Source: Clonostachys chloroleuca
Taxonomy: Eukaryota > Ascomycota > Sordariomycetes > Hypocreales > Bionectriaceae
DNA length: 64,000 nt
NCBI GenBank assembly: GCA_037952775.1
Contig: JBANAY010000004.1
Span: 2,294,001-2,358,000, forward strand
Reading direction: 5' to 3'
Both the position numbers and the translations under genes were made by a program. Numbering within the stretch: the first letter of the stretch is position 1; the number at the start of each line of letters is the position of its first letter. Of this stretch, positions 9,123-22,222 are shown in pieces. The notes below the pieces were generated by a model that saw only the letters and a list, made by a program, of their open reading frames with translations, had not been told where the DNA came from and made no database searches.

Positions 9123-11205
9123 ATGGCAATCTTTAATCGGGAGGCTTCCACCTCTTCTCGCGGCACCATGAAAGACAGAAGAATCATTGTTTCGATAGAT
9201 TTTGGCACCACATACTCTGGCGTTGCTTGGGCAGAGACCAGCCGGGTGAGGGACTTGGACATCCTCCTTCCAGAAAAAAAACGGGTTCATGCTAACAAGA
9301 CACTGCTACCACTAGCCTGACATCCAGCATGTCGTTTCTAGCTGGCCATCGGCCAACTCGTTCAAGAGCAGTGCCAAGGTGCCCACAGAGCTGAGAAAGG
9401 TATCATCAGGCTGGCAATGGGGTTTTGAGATACCCGAATCTGCCAAAAGAATCCGTTTCTTTAAACTGTAAGGGTTTCACACCACCACACCGGAGGCGAG
9501 CCGCTTTCTAACACCGGGCCAGTAAATTAGACGATCCTGAGAATGAGAGAGGAGATGGAGAGACGCCTGAACAATTGACAAAGATATATTTGTCATGTCT
9601 TCATGAACATTTTATTAGTATCCTGGAAAAAACCCTATCCTCGGCGGTTGTCCGTTCAACCCCAATGGATTTCGTGGTAACTGTTCCTGCAATCTGGTCG
9701 AACGCTGCCAAAGAAGCGACCGAGCGGGCAGCCGCAGTGGCAGGATTCTGCGGGAACAGCAGGATCCAGCTCATTTCTGAACCAGTAAGTGCAAGTACAC
9801 TCATTTCTGGGCCAATAACAATTGACCTGGAGTAGGAAGCTGCGGCACTCTATACCTTGAAGAATCTGAGCCCTGGGACCCTGCAACTTGGCAAAAAGTT
9901 CGTCGTCTGTGACGCTGGTGGAGGAACCGTTGATCTCATCACATATGAAGTAACGAGAGTGGATAAGCTGGAACTGAAAGAGGTGACTGAAGGCACGGGA
10001 GGCAGATGTGGCTCTTCCATGCTCAACAAGCGATTCCGGAGACATCTGAAGCAAACACACAGCGACAAATACTGGAGCGATGAACGGCTCGTCGGTGCAT
10101 TAAACGAATTTGAGTCGGTGCGTCTGAGTTGTCCCCCCATCTCCGCTAACTGTACCTGCTGAACATGAGAATGTCTAGTTCAAAAAGGACTTCTCTCCAC
10201 GAGGGGAGCCTATAACCCTTAAAGTGCACTCAAGCCTTGGCTTAAGGCGCAACAGGTATACAATGCCCCAAGATGAGATGAAGACAAAGATATTTGATCC
10301 GATTATCAAAGATATCATTTGCTTGGTCAAAGAGCAGATTTCGATGGCAGGAGGCGAAGTTGCCGCAGTGGTTTTAGTGGGAGGGTTTGGACAGAGTCGC
10401 TACTTGAAGTCCAAGGTTCGGGACGCAACCAGTTCAGGGACGCAAGTGCTCCAACCTGAGGATGGCTGGGTGGCCGTGGTTAAGGGTGCCGTTATACATG
10501 GGCTATCTCGGTATGGACCTATGATGGCGCCGGTTGAGGTCGCATCCAGAGTCGCTAGGCGATCATATGGGACATGCCTCTTAGCCAAATATGACATGAT
10601 GCGCCATGATCCAAGAGAGGCGTAAGTAGAGGCCAACCCCTTAACTCATCCTCTTTACTAATCGTGTGAGGTAGGTACTGGTCCGAGAAGGAAGAGGAAT
10701 TGGTAGTGGCCGAAATGCTATGGTTCATTCGAAAGGTAATATTGCCCTTTATGCCACTGATGATGAAACAAGCCCAAGGGACTGACGAATCGAGGCTGCA
10801 GGGAGAGTCATACCCAGAGGGCAAGCCTTCCACGATCGAATATCAATGCGATATTCCGGTTAGTGGGAATGGATTTGAACCACAAACAGAGATTGAGATA
10901 TTCTGCAGCGATGAGGCCACCCCATCCAAACATGTAGACCGCTCTGTCCAAGTGGTTGCCACACTCTCACTGGATCTGAACAAGATTCCCAGTTCCGTCA
11001 AGCGAACGGCCCGAATCATTCGGATGGGCTATCATCGGTATTACACCATCGAAGGAGTGATCGAATGTAGTTATGGATCAGCCAAGATTACTTACAGCGT
11101 TAAGCTTGGAGGTATGCAATCCCCGTGGCATTTCTCAAGCCTCGTCACATGCTAACCCCTGCAGGTGTCACTCATGATGTGATCAATGTGCGATATGAAC
11201 CCTGA
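9123..11205 (+). CDS. Hsp70-like ATPase (fungal HSPA12-type actin-fold protein)
   Basis: Eight exons: 9123..9245, 9316..9467, 9523..9784, 9836..10117, 10179..10621, 10675..10735, 10802..11111 and 11165..11205, giving 557 residues. All junctions close in phase. A second in-frame ATG at 9168 (MKDRR) would shorten it by 15 residues and has an equally good context. The nucleotide-binding motifs are clear: IVSIDFGTTYSGVAW near residue 25 (phosphate 1), VCDAGGGTVDLITYEV (phosphate 2) and VVLVGGFGQSRYLKSKV (adenosine). The canonical peptide-binding domain and EEVD tail are absent; instead there is a roughly 150-residue beta-rich end (IEYQCDIPVSG, ATLSLDLNKIP). Such proteins are abundant in filamentous fungi and mostly unstudied, so ATP binding is well supported but a chaperone role is not. 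The 66-bp intron 10736..10801 has no stop and keeps frame. Confidence 0.88.
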
Positions 11206-11491
11206 TTGACCAAAATGGGGTACATAAGAAGAAAATTAAGGTTGGAACAACGCTGGATATGATTCTTTCTTTCTTCATGCGTCTGTACAAGTAGTTATTA
11301 GTAGCTCTGCCTCAATTATAGTCAGACGGCTCTTTCCTCAAGCAGGTTGCCGCATCCTCTAGAGTGTTCCGCCCAATCACGTGACTTCGCGTTACTCCAA
11401 TCGCCCCTCTCCAAAAAGTCGCGTCTACCGTCATCACCGACATCCTCCGCCACCAACAATCAGGCGTTTAAGCTACAATGCAGCCTCGACC

Positions 11492-14400
11492 ATGGCGGAC
11501 AGGTCCTATGGCAAGGTCGGCTTCTCTGCTACTGGTGCATATGGCGCCGGAAGTACCAGTCTTAACGATGGCCCGCCACCATCCACTCTCGCTGCTCAGC
11601 TGGTCGAAAACATCTCCCCGTCCGCCAAGTCATCCCGGTCCGATGAGAATAGCGAACTTAAAGGTCTCTTTGCTGAGATCCAGAAAGTCAAAGATGACCC
11701 TAGCCTTCTCAAAACAGTAGACGAACGGATTGAGCATAACCATATGCTAATATATGTGTATTCTCGCATCATTCTCGAAAATATAAAACTCGACGACCCC
11801 TTCCTCGATCGTGCCCACATGCGGACCGAGGTCTTGAAAGCCATAAATTTCATGAGATTCACGATTAAGGAAACCCCATTGGTACTGAAGCAAGGGACAG
11901 GCCGGTCTGCATTCATATATCGTGGCAAAGAGTCTCTATGGATTTGGCTCTTGCCTCAGTTGTTGAAGATGCTTGGCCATTCCCAATGTCTGGAGATAGA
12001 GGAGTCTATCGAAGGTTTCCTTCAATATCTGCTTGTAGTGATGGCACGAACTGGAGCATTGTGGGAATTAGCATCTTCAATGAGCTCCTATCTTCGCTCA
12101 ATCTTAAGCAGTACGTGGGCAACAATTCAATAAATGATGCGACTTGACTAACAATTGCAGCGTTGCTCTCCCGACTCCAGAAATTTGCTGTACCCTCGCC
12201 CCGCGAAGACCCCTCAGTCCATATCCGTCTGCCATCGAATGTGACATTAGAGCAGATGCTGGGCCCCGACTGGTTACGTACGACCCACGGTGTTCAGTAT
12301 ACAATAAACAATACTTCCCAAGCCCTGCGCCAGACCTCAAGTCTACTCAGGGTTCTAGCATTCCCTTTTCTGTCCCATGACCCAACGTTTACATTCATCG
12401 CTCCACTTCCGGAAAACGGTCCATGGCTTCTGGATATTCTGCTAGATATGCACACGGTTCAAAAACGATGGGACATAGCCTTTCCTAAAAAGACCATTTC
12501 TCTCCTAGAGCTATCGCTCGAGATTATGCATCGTATAGACCACGATGAGCCATCGGCATCATTTCTACTAAACAAAATCCATGTCTTTCTTGTCCTCATC
12601 TGCTCAGAGCTGGTGATGAATCCAAATGACTTGGTTATGGTCGACCAATCTAGTGACAATGCCAGACTAAGCTTCTGCAAGGCTCTCGTGGCTCTGGCAC
12701 GAGCGTCAATTGAGAATAGATCTATCGGCCGATTTGCAGAGTCAAAGCTGGTCATTGAGTTCACTCGTGAAGCAATTTTCGAAGTGAACTCTGATAATTG
12801 GGTAGGTGTTTTAATATCGGTCGAAACTGAGTATAAATGCTAACGATGATCCAGAGGTCCTCTCAACTTTTGACGCAAGCTATTGCACTTAGCCCATCTC
12901 AAGGTTTAAATGAGAATGTCTCACCTTCAAGCTTTCAGAATCCGCGCCTACAATCGTATATCAAGAGACTGCAATTTCCATATGCATCCTGTCGACAGCC
13001 AAACACAGCCAAAAAGCCAAAGCTAAGGCACCAAGCTTCTGAATCTTGGACAAACGTTCTTCGAATACTATGTGCGGCTCTTGAGCTGAAGGAGCCTGAG
13101 GATGACATACCGGGTTTGGAGGGAGCAATCATAAAGCGATTTCCCGAATCCAGTGAATCCAATCAATGCCAAATCCTCGATGCGTTATCGAAATGCTGTT
13201 GCGTTCTTGACGGCGCTGCCTCGTTTGTGGCCAAGCCGGGAACTCTCACTTTACAGTGTTCAATCTGTGAGATGAAGAACCATGAACGTCAACAGGTACC
13301 TTCAAATGTGAGAAAGGATGATATCCAGAGAATTTTCAGCAGCATTATCCAGTTGGATTCTCTCTCGCAGTCCCGGAGGCCAAGAATCATAGCGATGATG
13401 GCCCTGAGACGACTCGCGCTTCACTCAAATGATCTGAATTTCCTTAATCTTGAAAAGTCTGGTTCTGGCCAATGGTGTCTTAAGTCCCTTAATAGCTCTT
13501 TACGAGAGTTGCGAATCGCCGCTGGAAGAACACTGGTCGCCTTTTTGATAGTCAATAAGCTTCCCACGAAGATTTCATCACTCAACGAGTTGATTCGGAA
13601 AAACAGACAAAACACCATCTCATTATTAAAGTCGCTTTCTGAAAAGCATCAGTCACAGTTGATTGAAACCTGTATTCTTGCCTGGGGGCAACTAGGCAGG
13701 GTAGGAGACGAGGAAGAACTGAATCTTGTTCTGATTCAGTTACTTGAATATCTGGGAAACAGCAATAATGTTGTATCTGCGTTTGCCTTCAATGAACTCA
13801 TGATACTTGCAGAAAGCCGCGGAACGACCCCTCGAAGACTTCTTGATCCATATTGGAGAAATCTGGCCTATCTAACAACCAAAGACATGGTTCACCGGCC
13901 TCAACGCAGCCGAGCAGTAGCAGAGCTTCTGCAAATGTCTGTCAGTGAACTCTTGCTACTGATCCAATCCCACGCACTCCCGTGGCTCGTGCTTGAGAAA
14001 AGACAAGACGTCATTCAAAAATTGGCTGATGCACGCCAGGAATCAGATCCCGAGCACGTAATAATGAACAATCTAGCCCCGATTATTACTTTGCTTCTTG
14101 TGCAAGAAGTTGAGGATGTCACGGCTTTTGCCAATTCTCGAATAGCTGAAATTGCACCCAAGTTGCACCACACTTCCCTGGTGGAACTTATCCGTTCAGA
14201 TCCTGTAATGCTTGCTATGGAATTTCTCAAGGCAGCAGGAGACGCTGACCCCTCTCGAAAACCGCTGGTTCAAAGAGGGTTTCAAACGATGGCCTCCATC
14301 ATGCTAGCCGGAAACAAGGAGGCACGAAGCAAGAAAGCGAACGTCATTGGACTTTTCCTACAGGACTACCTTTTGGGCCTCATAGCACAATTCGCGAACA

Positions 14401-17400
14401 TGATCAGCGATCCCTTTTCCAATAATGTTCCCATTATAGAGCAACGACGATACATCCGAGCTCTAGATGAAATGATCAAGTTTTGCAAGGGGTATGCCCG
14501 GATTGCTCGACCACAGATTTCTGCATGTCTTCTGTCTGCTTTGACCGAGGAAGGTTTACGTGAAGCAGCCTTTACCACTTGGGCCTCCATGCTTTACAAC
14601 CTAGACAGAGAAGATGTCGAAGCCCTGTTGGAAACAACCTTCTTCATAACTCGTCGGTATTGGCCACTCTTGGGCCAAGCAGCAGTCCTGATCGTGGAAG
14701 ATATGCTTAATTTTTTGCTTGAAAAATACAAGGCGGTTATCAGAACGAGCTACATCAACAAGTTACCACCACTATCAGGGCTACCAGGACTGGAACCTAT
14801 CGAGGCAAAACTTGAGAAACTTCGACCGATTCTAACCCCCGAGACCGCCCTTGAAGCTTATTCTCAGAGGATTGGCAATGATAACTCGGGGGTCGTCCAA
14901 CAAGCACTTGTCGAGCTAGCCACATATTTGAAACAAGATGATGTGGCACTTGTGACCTCGACAACTTCCCAGCAACCTGGATCTATCATTCCCAGCTTGC
15001 TTCGAGCACTGCTCGATTGTGCGTACAAGTACAACGGAATTCACATCGAGATATCTCGATTAGTGGTGGAGTGCATTGGCTTGGTTGGCTGTGTGGATTC
15101 CAACCAGGTTGAAGCTGCCAGAGAACACCGTTCTATTGTCATTTTGGACAACTTTGAAAAGCCTGAAGAAGTATCTGATTTCGGTTTGTTTATCCTAGAA
15201 GAAGTGCTCGTTCCAGCATTTCTCTCGGCAACCGATACTAAGATCCAAGGGTTCTTATCATACGCAATGCAGGAACTCTTGGAAAGGTGTGATATCAAAA
15301 CCATATGTAGCATGCAGGATACGGGTGTGCTCTCGGGAAACGAGATCTACCGCAAGTGGATAGCGATCCCTGAGAATGTGCGGGAGGTTCTCGAGCCCTT
15401 CCTGCGATCTAAATATATTGTAGCGCCAATGGCCCCAACTGCAACTGCTTACCCAGTCTTTCGTCCAGGCAAGCCCTATGCCACTTGGCTGAGGACATTC
15501 GTTTTGGGACTTCTTCAGATGGGACAAAATCCTCATGCAGACATGCTCTTTGAGCCGCTCTCCCGAGTTATTCGGGTCAAGGATCTATCAACCGCAGAGT
15601 TCCTTCTTCCCTACCTTGTTGCACATGTAATCATCGGACACAACAGTGGCACATCAGTCAAGAACTCTGTTCTGGAAGAATTGAAGTTGATTCTGGAGTG
15701 TGAAGCTGAGGACAGTTCACCCTTGGTGGCAAAGGAAGATATGAAACGGTTTTACTATGTAAGTCGAATTCTTCGTTATTCAGGGATTGTTATTGACGAT
15801 TTCTTAGTCCGTCTTTCGGGTTCTAGACTACCTCATGCGCTGGGTTCAGAACAAGCGATCAGTACCTAAATTGACGACGCTAGATAAGGAGAGTCTAGCA
15901 CGGGTTCAACGGGCTCTGGATTTAATCCCTGCGCAGCTCATAGCACAACGTGCGATTCAGTGTAATGAGTATGCGCGTGCCCTCTTCCACCTCGAACAGC
16001 ATGCTCAGAATGTGGAGCAGAAGAAGTCTGAGCCTGAGGAGAGAGTTCGCCTTCTCGAGCAGCTTCAGGACATCTATGCGAACATTGATGAGCCTGATGG
16101 CCTGGACGGCATCTCGGCTCATCTCCCTGCGCTCGATCTCAATCAGCAAATATTGGGCCACAAGAAGGCTGGGCGCTGGGGCGCTGCTCAGACATGGTAC
16201 GAGATGCAGCTGGTAGAGGAACCTGACAACAGCGATGTTCAACTAGAGCTCCTCAACTGTCTGAAACAAGCAGGCCAGCATGGTAAGTATCCTTTGTGCG
16301 ATTTTCGAAGAAGCAACAACTAACAAGGGTCAGATAATCTCTTGAATCATGTGGAAGGTATTCGTGCAAATAGCTCCAGCGAGAACCGTATTATGCCCTT
16401 CGCCGTGGAAGCTGCATGGGTTACTGGCCGTTGGGAAAGCCTAGAGAAGTTCACAAATCGATTCCAAGGGAGCAAGTTACACGACTTTAATATGTCCATC
16501 GCCTATCTCTTTGACTCTCTTCGCGCAGGACGGGGCACAGAGCACTACGCTGAAATTCTACGCGAGATTCGCGAAAGCGTTTCTTCATCCCTGAATGCGT
16601 CTGCAACGACATCACTTCGCACAGCGCATGAGCAGTTGCTTCGAAGTCATGTATTAACAGACATAGAGATGATCATTACCGCGGGGCATCATAGTGAAAC
16701 AGAACATCGCAAGCTCTTGTCACTTCTCGATAACCGTCTGAACATGATAGGCGCTTATTCTAACGACAAGCAGTATCTTCTTGGTGTCCGCAGGGCTGCA
16801 ATGATGCTAACTAAGTAAGTCAAGTGTTACATTGCTTTTGCAGGTTTGATTACTGACTGTTTGAAGGCCCAAATTTGCCACTACAGATATTTCTGGTCTA
16901 TGGCTCTCTAGCGCCCGCCTCGCTCGGAAAACAAACCTGGTCAACCAGTCGTTTAACGCAGTATTGCATGCCTCGCGCTTGGGGGACAACGGTGCAACCC
17001 TTGAGAACGCCAAGCTTCTGTGGAGAGATGGGCATCATCGCAAGGCAATTCAGCTGCTCCAGGGCGCTATTGAGCAGAAAAAGTTCATGACGCAGACAGG
17101 ACCAACTACCACAACCGGAACTGAAGCAAGTGTTAAAGAAAATGGCCAAGAAAAGCTGCTCACTGCTCGTGCACAGCTACTACTTGCTAAATGGCTAGAT
17201 TCTGCAGGGCAAACTAATGCCACAACTCTGCGGGAGAGGTATCAGCAGCCAGCAAAGACATGCTCAACTTGGGAGAAAGGGCATTACTATCTTGGAAGAC
17301 ACTACAAAAAAATTTTGGAGTCCGAGAAATCACTAAAGGCCGACGACCAAAGTGACTATGTTGTCACAGGCGAAATTGCAAGGCTTGTCATCGAGAATTA

Positions 17401-19114
17401 CATGCGATCCCTCAACTATGGGACAAAGTTCCTGTATCAGACACTCCCAAGGATCTTGACCTTGTGGCTAGATATTGGCGCCGATGTGGACAGGCCTCCT
17501 GAGGGTAAAGCCTCCGTGTCTCGTGAATTACACAAGCGACGGGTTGAACAATTGAACAACCTTCACCAATTCCTCGACAAGTATATCCAGAGACTACCCG
17601 CTTATATATTCTACACGGCGCTGCCACAGGTAGTCGCTCGCATCGCACACCCTAACCCAAGCGTTTTCGACCGCTTGACGCACATCATTGTCAAAGTCGT
17701 CGAGGCGCATCCACGACAGGCCCTGTGGGGCCTCATCGGGATCATGACATCGAAGCAGGTGTCTGAAAGAAAAGCAAGAGCAACACAGATTCTTCAAGCC
17801 CTAAGAAACGGTTCTAAGAAAGTCGAAGGGTCGAACTACGATCTCAAATCGCTTCTTCGGATCGGAGAGAGGTTGGCTGAGCAGCTGCTTCTCGCATGTC
17901 AAAATGGGGACTTCCACGGCAACAAGACGGTACGTGCCAGCTTGACGCGAGACCTTCGCTTCAACCCTAAATGCACCCCGTGCCCGCTCGTCGTGCCCGT
18001 AGAGAGCTCCCTCACGTGTACCTTGCCAGCAGTATCGGAATTTGTGAAGAGACATCAGGCATTCTCTAGGGATGTCGTTACGATTGACTCATTTCAAGAT
18101 GATGTTTTGGTTCTCAGCTCGCTGGCCAAGCCGAGACGACTGACTGCCCGTGGCTCTGATGGTAAGAATTATATGCTTCTTATCAAGCCAAAGGACGATC
18201 TTCGCACAGATCAACGTCTTATGGAGTTCAACGGAATGATCAACAGATCACTCAAACGTGACGCTGAGTCCAGTAAAAGGCAGCTCTACATTCGAACGTA
18301 TGCCGTTGTACCACTGAATGAGGAGTGTGGTATCATTGAATGGGTTCCGGGTCTCAAGACAATGCGCGATATCCTCTTGAATCTGTATTCCATCAGGAAA
18401 ATCTATCCTGACTATATGTCTTTGAAACAGGTGATGGAAGAAGCGTCGACGTCTGAGTCCAAAATCCGGAGGTATATCGACGAAGTGGTGGGACGCTTCC
18501 CGCCAGTTCTTCATCTTTGGTTTATTCAACAGTTTCCAAACCCATCAGCTTGGTTCGACGCACGGCTGAGATATACTCGCTCATGTGCAGTCATGTCGAT
18601 GGTTGGGACGATTCTTGGCTTGGGCGATCGGCATGGCGAAAATGTAAATCTGGAAGAGGGCAATGGCGGTATCTTTCACGTTGACTTCAACTGCCTGTTT
18701 GACAAGGGCCTGACTTTTGCAAAGCCAGAGCGTGTCCCCTTTCGGTTGACACACAACATGGTGACAGCAATGGGCATTTACGGATACGAAGGTCCGTTCA
18801 GAAAGTCTTCAGAGTTGACTCTCAGCATTCTGCGGCAGCAGGAGGAGACGCTGATGACTGTTCTTGAATCTTTCATTTACGACCCAACTCTTGATCTCCA
18901 AAAGGACAAACGGACTGCAAGAAGAACTGACCAAGGAGGCATCAAGCTACAGCCACAGAGCGTGGTGGATAGCATCAAAAGGAAAGTGAAGGGGTTGCTG
19001 CCCAACGAAAGCATCCCTCTCAGCGTCGAAGGTCAAGTGGAGGAGCTGATCAAACAAGCCGTGGACCCTCGAAACTTGACGTCTATGTATATTGGCTGGT
19101 GTCCATTCCTATAA
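11492..19114 (+). CDS. uvsB: ATR/Mec1-family checkpoint kinase (UvsB)
   Basis: Six exons: 11492..12110, 12161..12801, 12855..15758, 15808..16282, 16334..16814 and 16867..19114, giving 2,455 residues, normal for fungal ATR. It phosphorylates checkpoint and repair proteins when RPA-coated single-stranded DNA accumulates, acting with an ATRIP/Ddc2 partner in the nucleus. The N-terminal 1,600 residues are helical HEAT-type repeat sequence. The FAT region follows (about 1,500-2,050), then the PI3K-like kinase domain. The catalytic loop LGLGDRHGENVNLE is at about 2290-2303, and the metal-binding loop HVDFNCLFDKG is at about 2311-2321. The C-terminal FATC segment ends MYIGWCPFL, the ATR/Mec1 type rather than the Tel1/ATM type. 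The start ATG at 11492 has a favourable context (ACCATGG); an upstream out-of-frame ATG at 11478 could act as a short uORF. All introns are 49-53 bp. Confidence 0.95.
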
Positions 19115-19776
19115 AAATTGCATCAAGGGGTCCTAGGTTGGGGCATCTCATCATTCTTGCGTGCATACGGGAACGGCGCTTAGGTTGGGTGTGATTGGGT
19201 GATCCGGCAACGCAGAATGTATATTGTAGATGGCGAATTTGGCGCAATAAGGCACATTTTGTATCAGATGCAATTGAAACAATAGACCTCAACAAACATA
19301 GCCATTGATCTGCTACTAAGAATGATAATTGGGTGAGCGGCAGAGGCTGGTGTTGTGATTGATGTGGCAGCGTGGTGAGGTGGCAGCCTGAGGCGAAGCG
19401 ATGGAACGCGCTGCAACACACGTGTGCTGGGGGGTAGAAGGGAAGGTGCGTGCCTCGCACCATTTGAGCAGCACCCTTTCCCTCAAATTTCTTTTTTCCC
19501 ACCACCACACAACTCCCTTCGTATCGCGCTCGTGAATTTCATCTGCCTGTAAGCTGCCGCCTTCTTGTCTTCTGCCTGCATTGTTTCTTATCAAGAATCT
19601 GGTGTGACGCGACTGCTTGTTTCTTCCCTCCCTACGCGTCGCTGGGTGTGATTTCCACTGAGCGCAAGCACTAACAGAAAATCAAGGCCTACAGCGCATT
19701 GTCTCAATTCTGAAAAAAAAATCAAAGCGACACGTCGTTCCCTCAAAACTCTTGTGAAAACCAAATATCCGTCAAG
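19115..19776. other. Intergenic region, uvsB 3' end and zf-PARP promoter
   Basis: The 660 bp carries the uvsB 3' end and the upstream region of the PARP-finger gene. Pyrimidine-rich tracts at about 19480-19530 and 19555-19640 lie on the promoter side. No gene seen. Confidence 0.55.
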
Positions 19777-21126
19777 ATGCCTCAGTACAGAATTGGTAAG
19801 ATCAGTAGTTACACGTCTTTCTTCCCCCATTCCATCTCCTCTCGGGCCCTCTCATCCCATTAATCAGGTGGCTGACATCCCAACAGAGGTGTCGCCCAAC
19901 AACCGGGCTGTCTGCAAGGACACAGTTTGCAAGAAAGAAGGGGTCAAGATCATGAAGGGTGAGATTCGTGTCGGCACCTGGGTCGAGATCCAGGAGCATG
20001 GAAGCTGGTCCTGGAAGCACTGGTGAGAAATATCCTCGAAAACTTCACTATGAGGATCAGGATCATGATTTCTAACTTTAGCTAAACACTCTCAGGGGCT
20101 GCTTGTCCGGATTCCAAGTCGGGGGTTCCAGGAAGTGTGCACCACCGATGACGGATCGTATGACTTCAGCGCCATTGATGGCTACGATGAGATCAAGTAT
20201 GCCCCAAGTTTCCCCAACCCCGATATGTTTGATATCAGATTGCCTGACATCCTCTATAGCGACCACCCTGAAGCACAGGCAAAGATAAGACAAGCCGTGG
20301 AAAAGGGCCACATTGATCCTAAGGACTTCAACGGGGTATGTCGCTCTTTCATACTGCGATGCGCGCGAAGCATGCTAAATAGTTTTCCTTCTAGGATCCT
20401 GAGAAAAACAAGCCAGGAGAGAAGGGAATCCATCTCACGGCGAAGCAAAAGGAGAAGAAGCTTGCTAAGGAGAAGAAGGACGAAGAGGTAAGTTCCGTGA
20501 CGTTGGTCATTTCCATCCATCAGCACATCACTGCTTACACATTAAGATAGGACGAGGAGGAAAAGCCCAAGGCCGCAAAGCAGAAGCGTGGTCGCAAGAA
20601 GGCTGATGACGACGAGGATGAAGAGCCAGCGCCCAAGAAGTCTAAGAAGTCAGAGCCATCCAAGTCTGACAAGGCTGCTGGTGGCAAAGCCGCTCCCAAG
20701 AAGTCTCGGGCTTCCAAGTCCGCACCCAAAGCCGAGGATGAAAGTGAGGACGAGGTTGAGGACGAACCTGTCCCCCAGAAGAAGGGCAGGGCCACGAAGG
20801 CCAAAGCTGCTCCAAAGAAGTCTCAGAAGGCTGCAGCTAAGGAAGAAGACCCCGAGACTGAGGAAGCTGGGGAGGAGGAGGAAGACGAGCCTACTCCCCA
20901 GAAGAAGGCCAAGGCTACCAAGGCCAAGGCCGCAGCTAAACCTGCTCCCAAGAAGTCTCAGAAGGCTACAGCCAAGGAAGAATCCCCCGAGGCCGAGGAA
21001 GCTGAGGAGGAGGAGGAAGAGAAGCCAGCACCAAAGCCTAGGGGCAGAGGCAAGCGTGCAAGCGTGGCCGCTGCTGCTGAGCCGGAGCCAACTAAGGGGC
21101 GTCGCACTCGGCCCCGTAAGCAGTAA
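19777..21126 (+). CDS. PARP-type zinc-finger DNA-binding protein with basic/acidic tail (apparent one-base frameshift)
   Basis: Exons 19777..19795, 19887..20022, 20096..20335, 20395..20487 and 20551..21126. The first gives MPQYRI, and splicing yields YRIEVSPNNRAVCKDTVCKK, the start of a zf-PARP finger. The zinc ligands are the CKDTVC pair and the HWGC pair (Cys-x2-Cys ... His-x2-Cys). Exon 3 only joins both neighbours in phase if one G is added near the G5 run 20121..20125. With that base it reads through EVCTTDDGSYDFSAIDGYDE. Such fingers recognise DNA nicks and ends in PARP1 and DNA ligase III; here no catalytic domain follows. The tail, about 190 residues, alternates Lys/Pro/Ala blocks with Glu/Asp blocks and includes two copies of a 41-45-residue repeat. 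Role inferred: a nuclear DNA-damage or chromatin factor. It follows uvsB on the same strand. Confidence 0.82.
20761..21018 (+). repeat. Two-copy in-frame repeat in the zf-PARP protein tail
   Basis: Units 20761..20883 and 20884..21018 encode 41- and 45-residue copies. Each has the order DEPxPQKK, then xATKAKAA, then APKKSQKA, then AKEExPExEEA and an acidic run. A third, degraded start (EKPAPKPRGRGK) follows. The unit combines SPKK-like basic blocks, suited to the DNA minor groove, with acidic spacers. Confidence 0.7.
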
Positions 21127-21905
21127 GGCTTGAAGCACTCGACCCTTACTTGGCTACCTGCCATTGGTCGTATACATGCCGTTGGGCATATGGGTTCCTT
21201 GACCTGAGGTCTCAATTCTTGTTCATGAGTTTTGCTCGAAGTTGCCGCAAGCAATGCGCCAGGAGAACAACAAACAATGACAGACAGATTGTGGTCAAGA
21301 CGCGGAGCTGAAGATGATTTGGGGGATTTTCTCAATGTATAACAATTTGGAGGTCACGGAATATTCTCGTTGCGAGCGGTCAATAATATGGTTTGACCAA
21401 CTTGGTCAAGCAGTTTGCAATGTGGTGATTTTTAGTTGAGTAGCTAGCGTCTGAAAGCCTATCATTAAAGTACTTGTCATTTCTATCACCGACGCAGGCA
21501 CAATCGTTAAATCTTGATGAGGCGCGAGAACTGGAGAAACCACAAGTGAGCCATACTGCCAAGAAAGCTCCAGGAACAACTACGTAAGTGATAATGGACA
21601 CGGCCCGTCAATGAAACCGTCTCCATCAGGTACGAGTTTGTCAATCCCGGAGCAAGCCCCACGTTGATCGATCGCGATGGCATCATGACGTTGGACGAAA
21701 TTATGACGTCGACGAGTATCAACCTTTCGAGTTAAATATTTTTAGCAGCTCAATGAATATAAAAACCTTGTGAGCTCTCTCTTCCAAACAAACACAGACG
21801 CACCTTTCAATTATCAAAATTCTTTGGCGCAGTTTAACCCACGAAGCTACTTGTTCACAATAGACCCTACTTTCCAACATAAGCAACCATCTCATTCCAA
21901 TTACC
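21127..21905. other. Intergenic region upstream of the small hydrophilic gene
   Basis: The 780 bp contains the zf-PARP 3' end and the promoter of the gene at 21906. The last 100 bp are rich in C/A/T without G. No gene found. Confidence 0.5.
21758..21764 (+). promoter_or_regulatory. TATA box candidate of the small hydrophilic gene
   Basis: A TATAAAA heptamer lies 142 bp upstream of the ATG at 21906, followed by a C/A/T-rich leader. A consensus TATA box is uncommon in fungal housekeeping genes and would fit an inducible gene; that last point is inference. Confidence 0.5.
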
Positions 21906-22222
21906 ATGCCTCGCCAAGGAGACGGCTCATCTGACAACGGCCCTTTTGAGGGTACCGATCACAACATTGCCCACGGCTCTGGTGTATGTTTTCCCGATTC
22001 TTGGAACTGGGCTCCCACCTCTCATCAAGTTCATCAAGCTAACTCAAACCTCATCAGAACAAGAACCTCGGTGACAAGGTCGCCCGCGCCGACAAGACAG
22101 CTCCCCTTCCCGAGGCTGAGCATGGCCAGGGACTGCAGGACGCCAATGCCAGTGGCGGACAGAGCCAAGGTCTCGCCAAGGGAGATAACGTTGGCCAGGG
22201 TGGTCGGGGATCAAGCAATTAA
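21906..22222 (+). CDS. Small, highly hydrophilic glycine-rich protein, unknown function
   Basis: Two exons, 21906..21983 and 22058..22222, joined in phase by a 74-bp GT-AG intron (CTAAC branch site) give 80 residues. The sequence starts MPRQGDGSSDNGPFEGTDHN and continues NKNLGDKVARADKTAPLPEAEHG, ending in a Gly/Gln/Ser-rich segment. It has no Cys, Trp or hydrophobic core, so it is probably disordered, similar in style to small fungal stress- or conidiation-induced proteins. I do not recognise a named family. The TATA box upstream and the compact two-exon structure support a real, regulated gene. Confidence 0.65.

Noticed and set aside
20588..21133. Long open frames on both strands over the zf-PARP tail
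   Set aside because: They are shadows of the repetitive Lys/Glu codons of the true frame.
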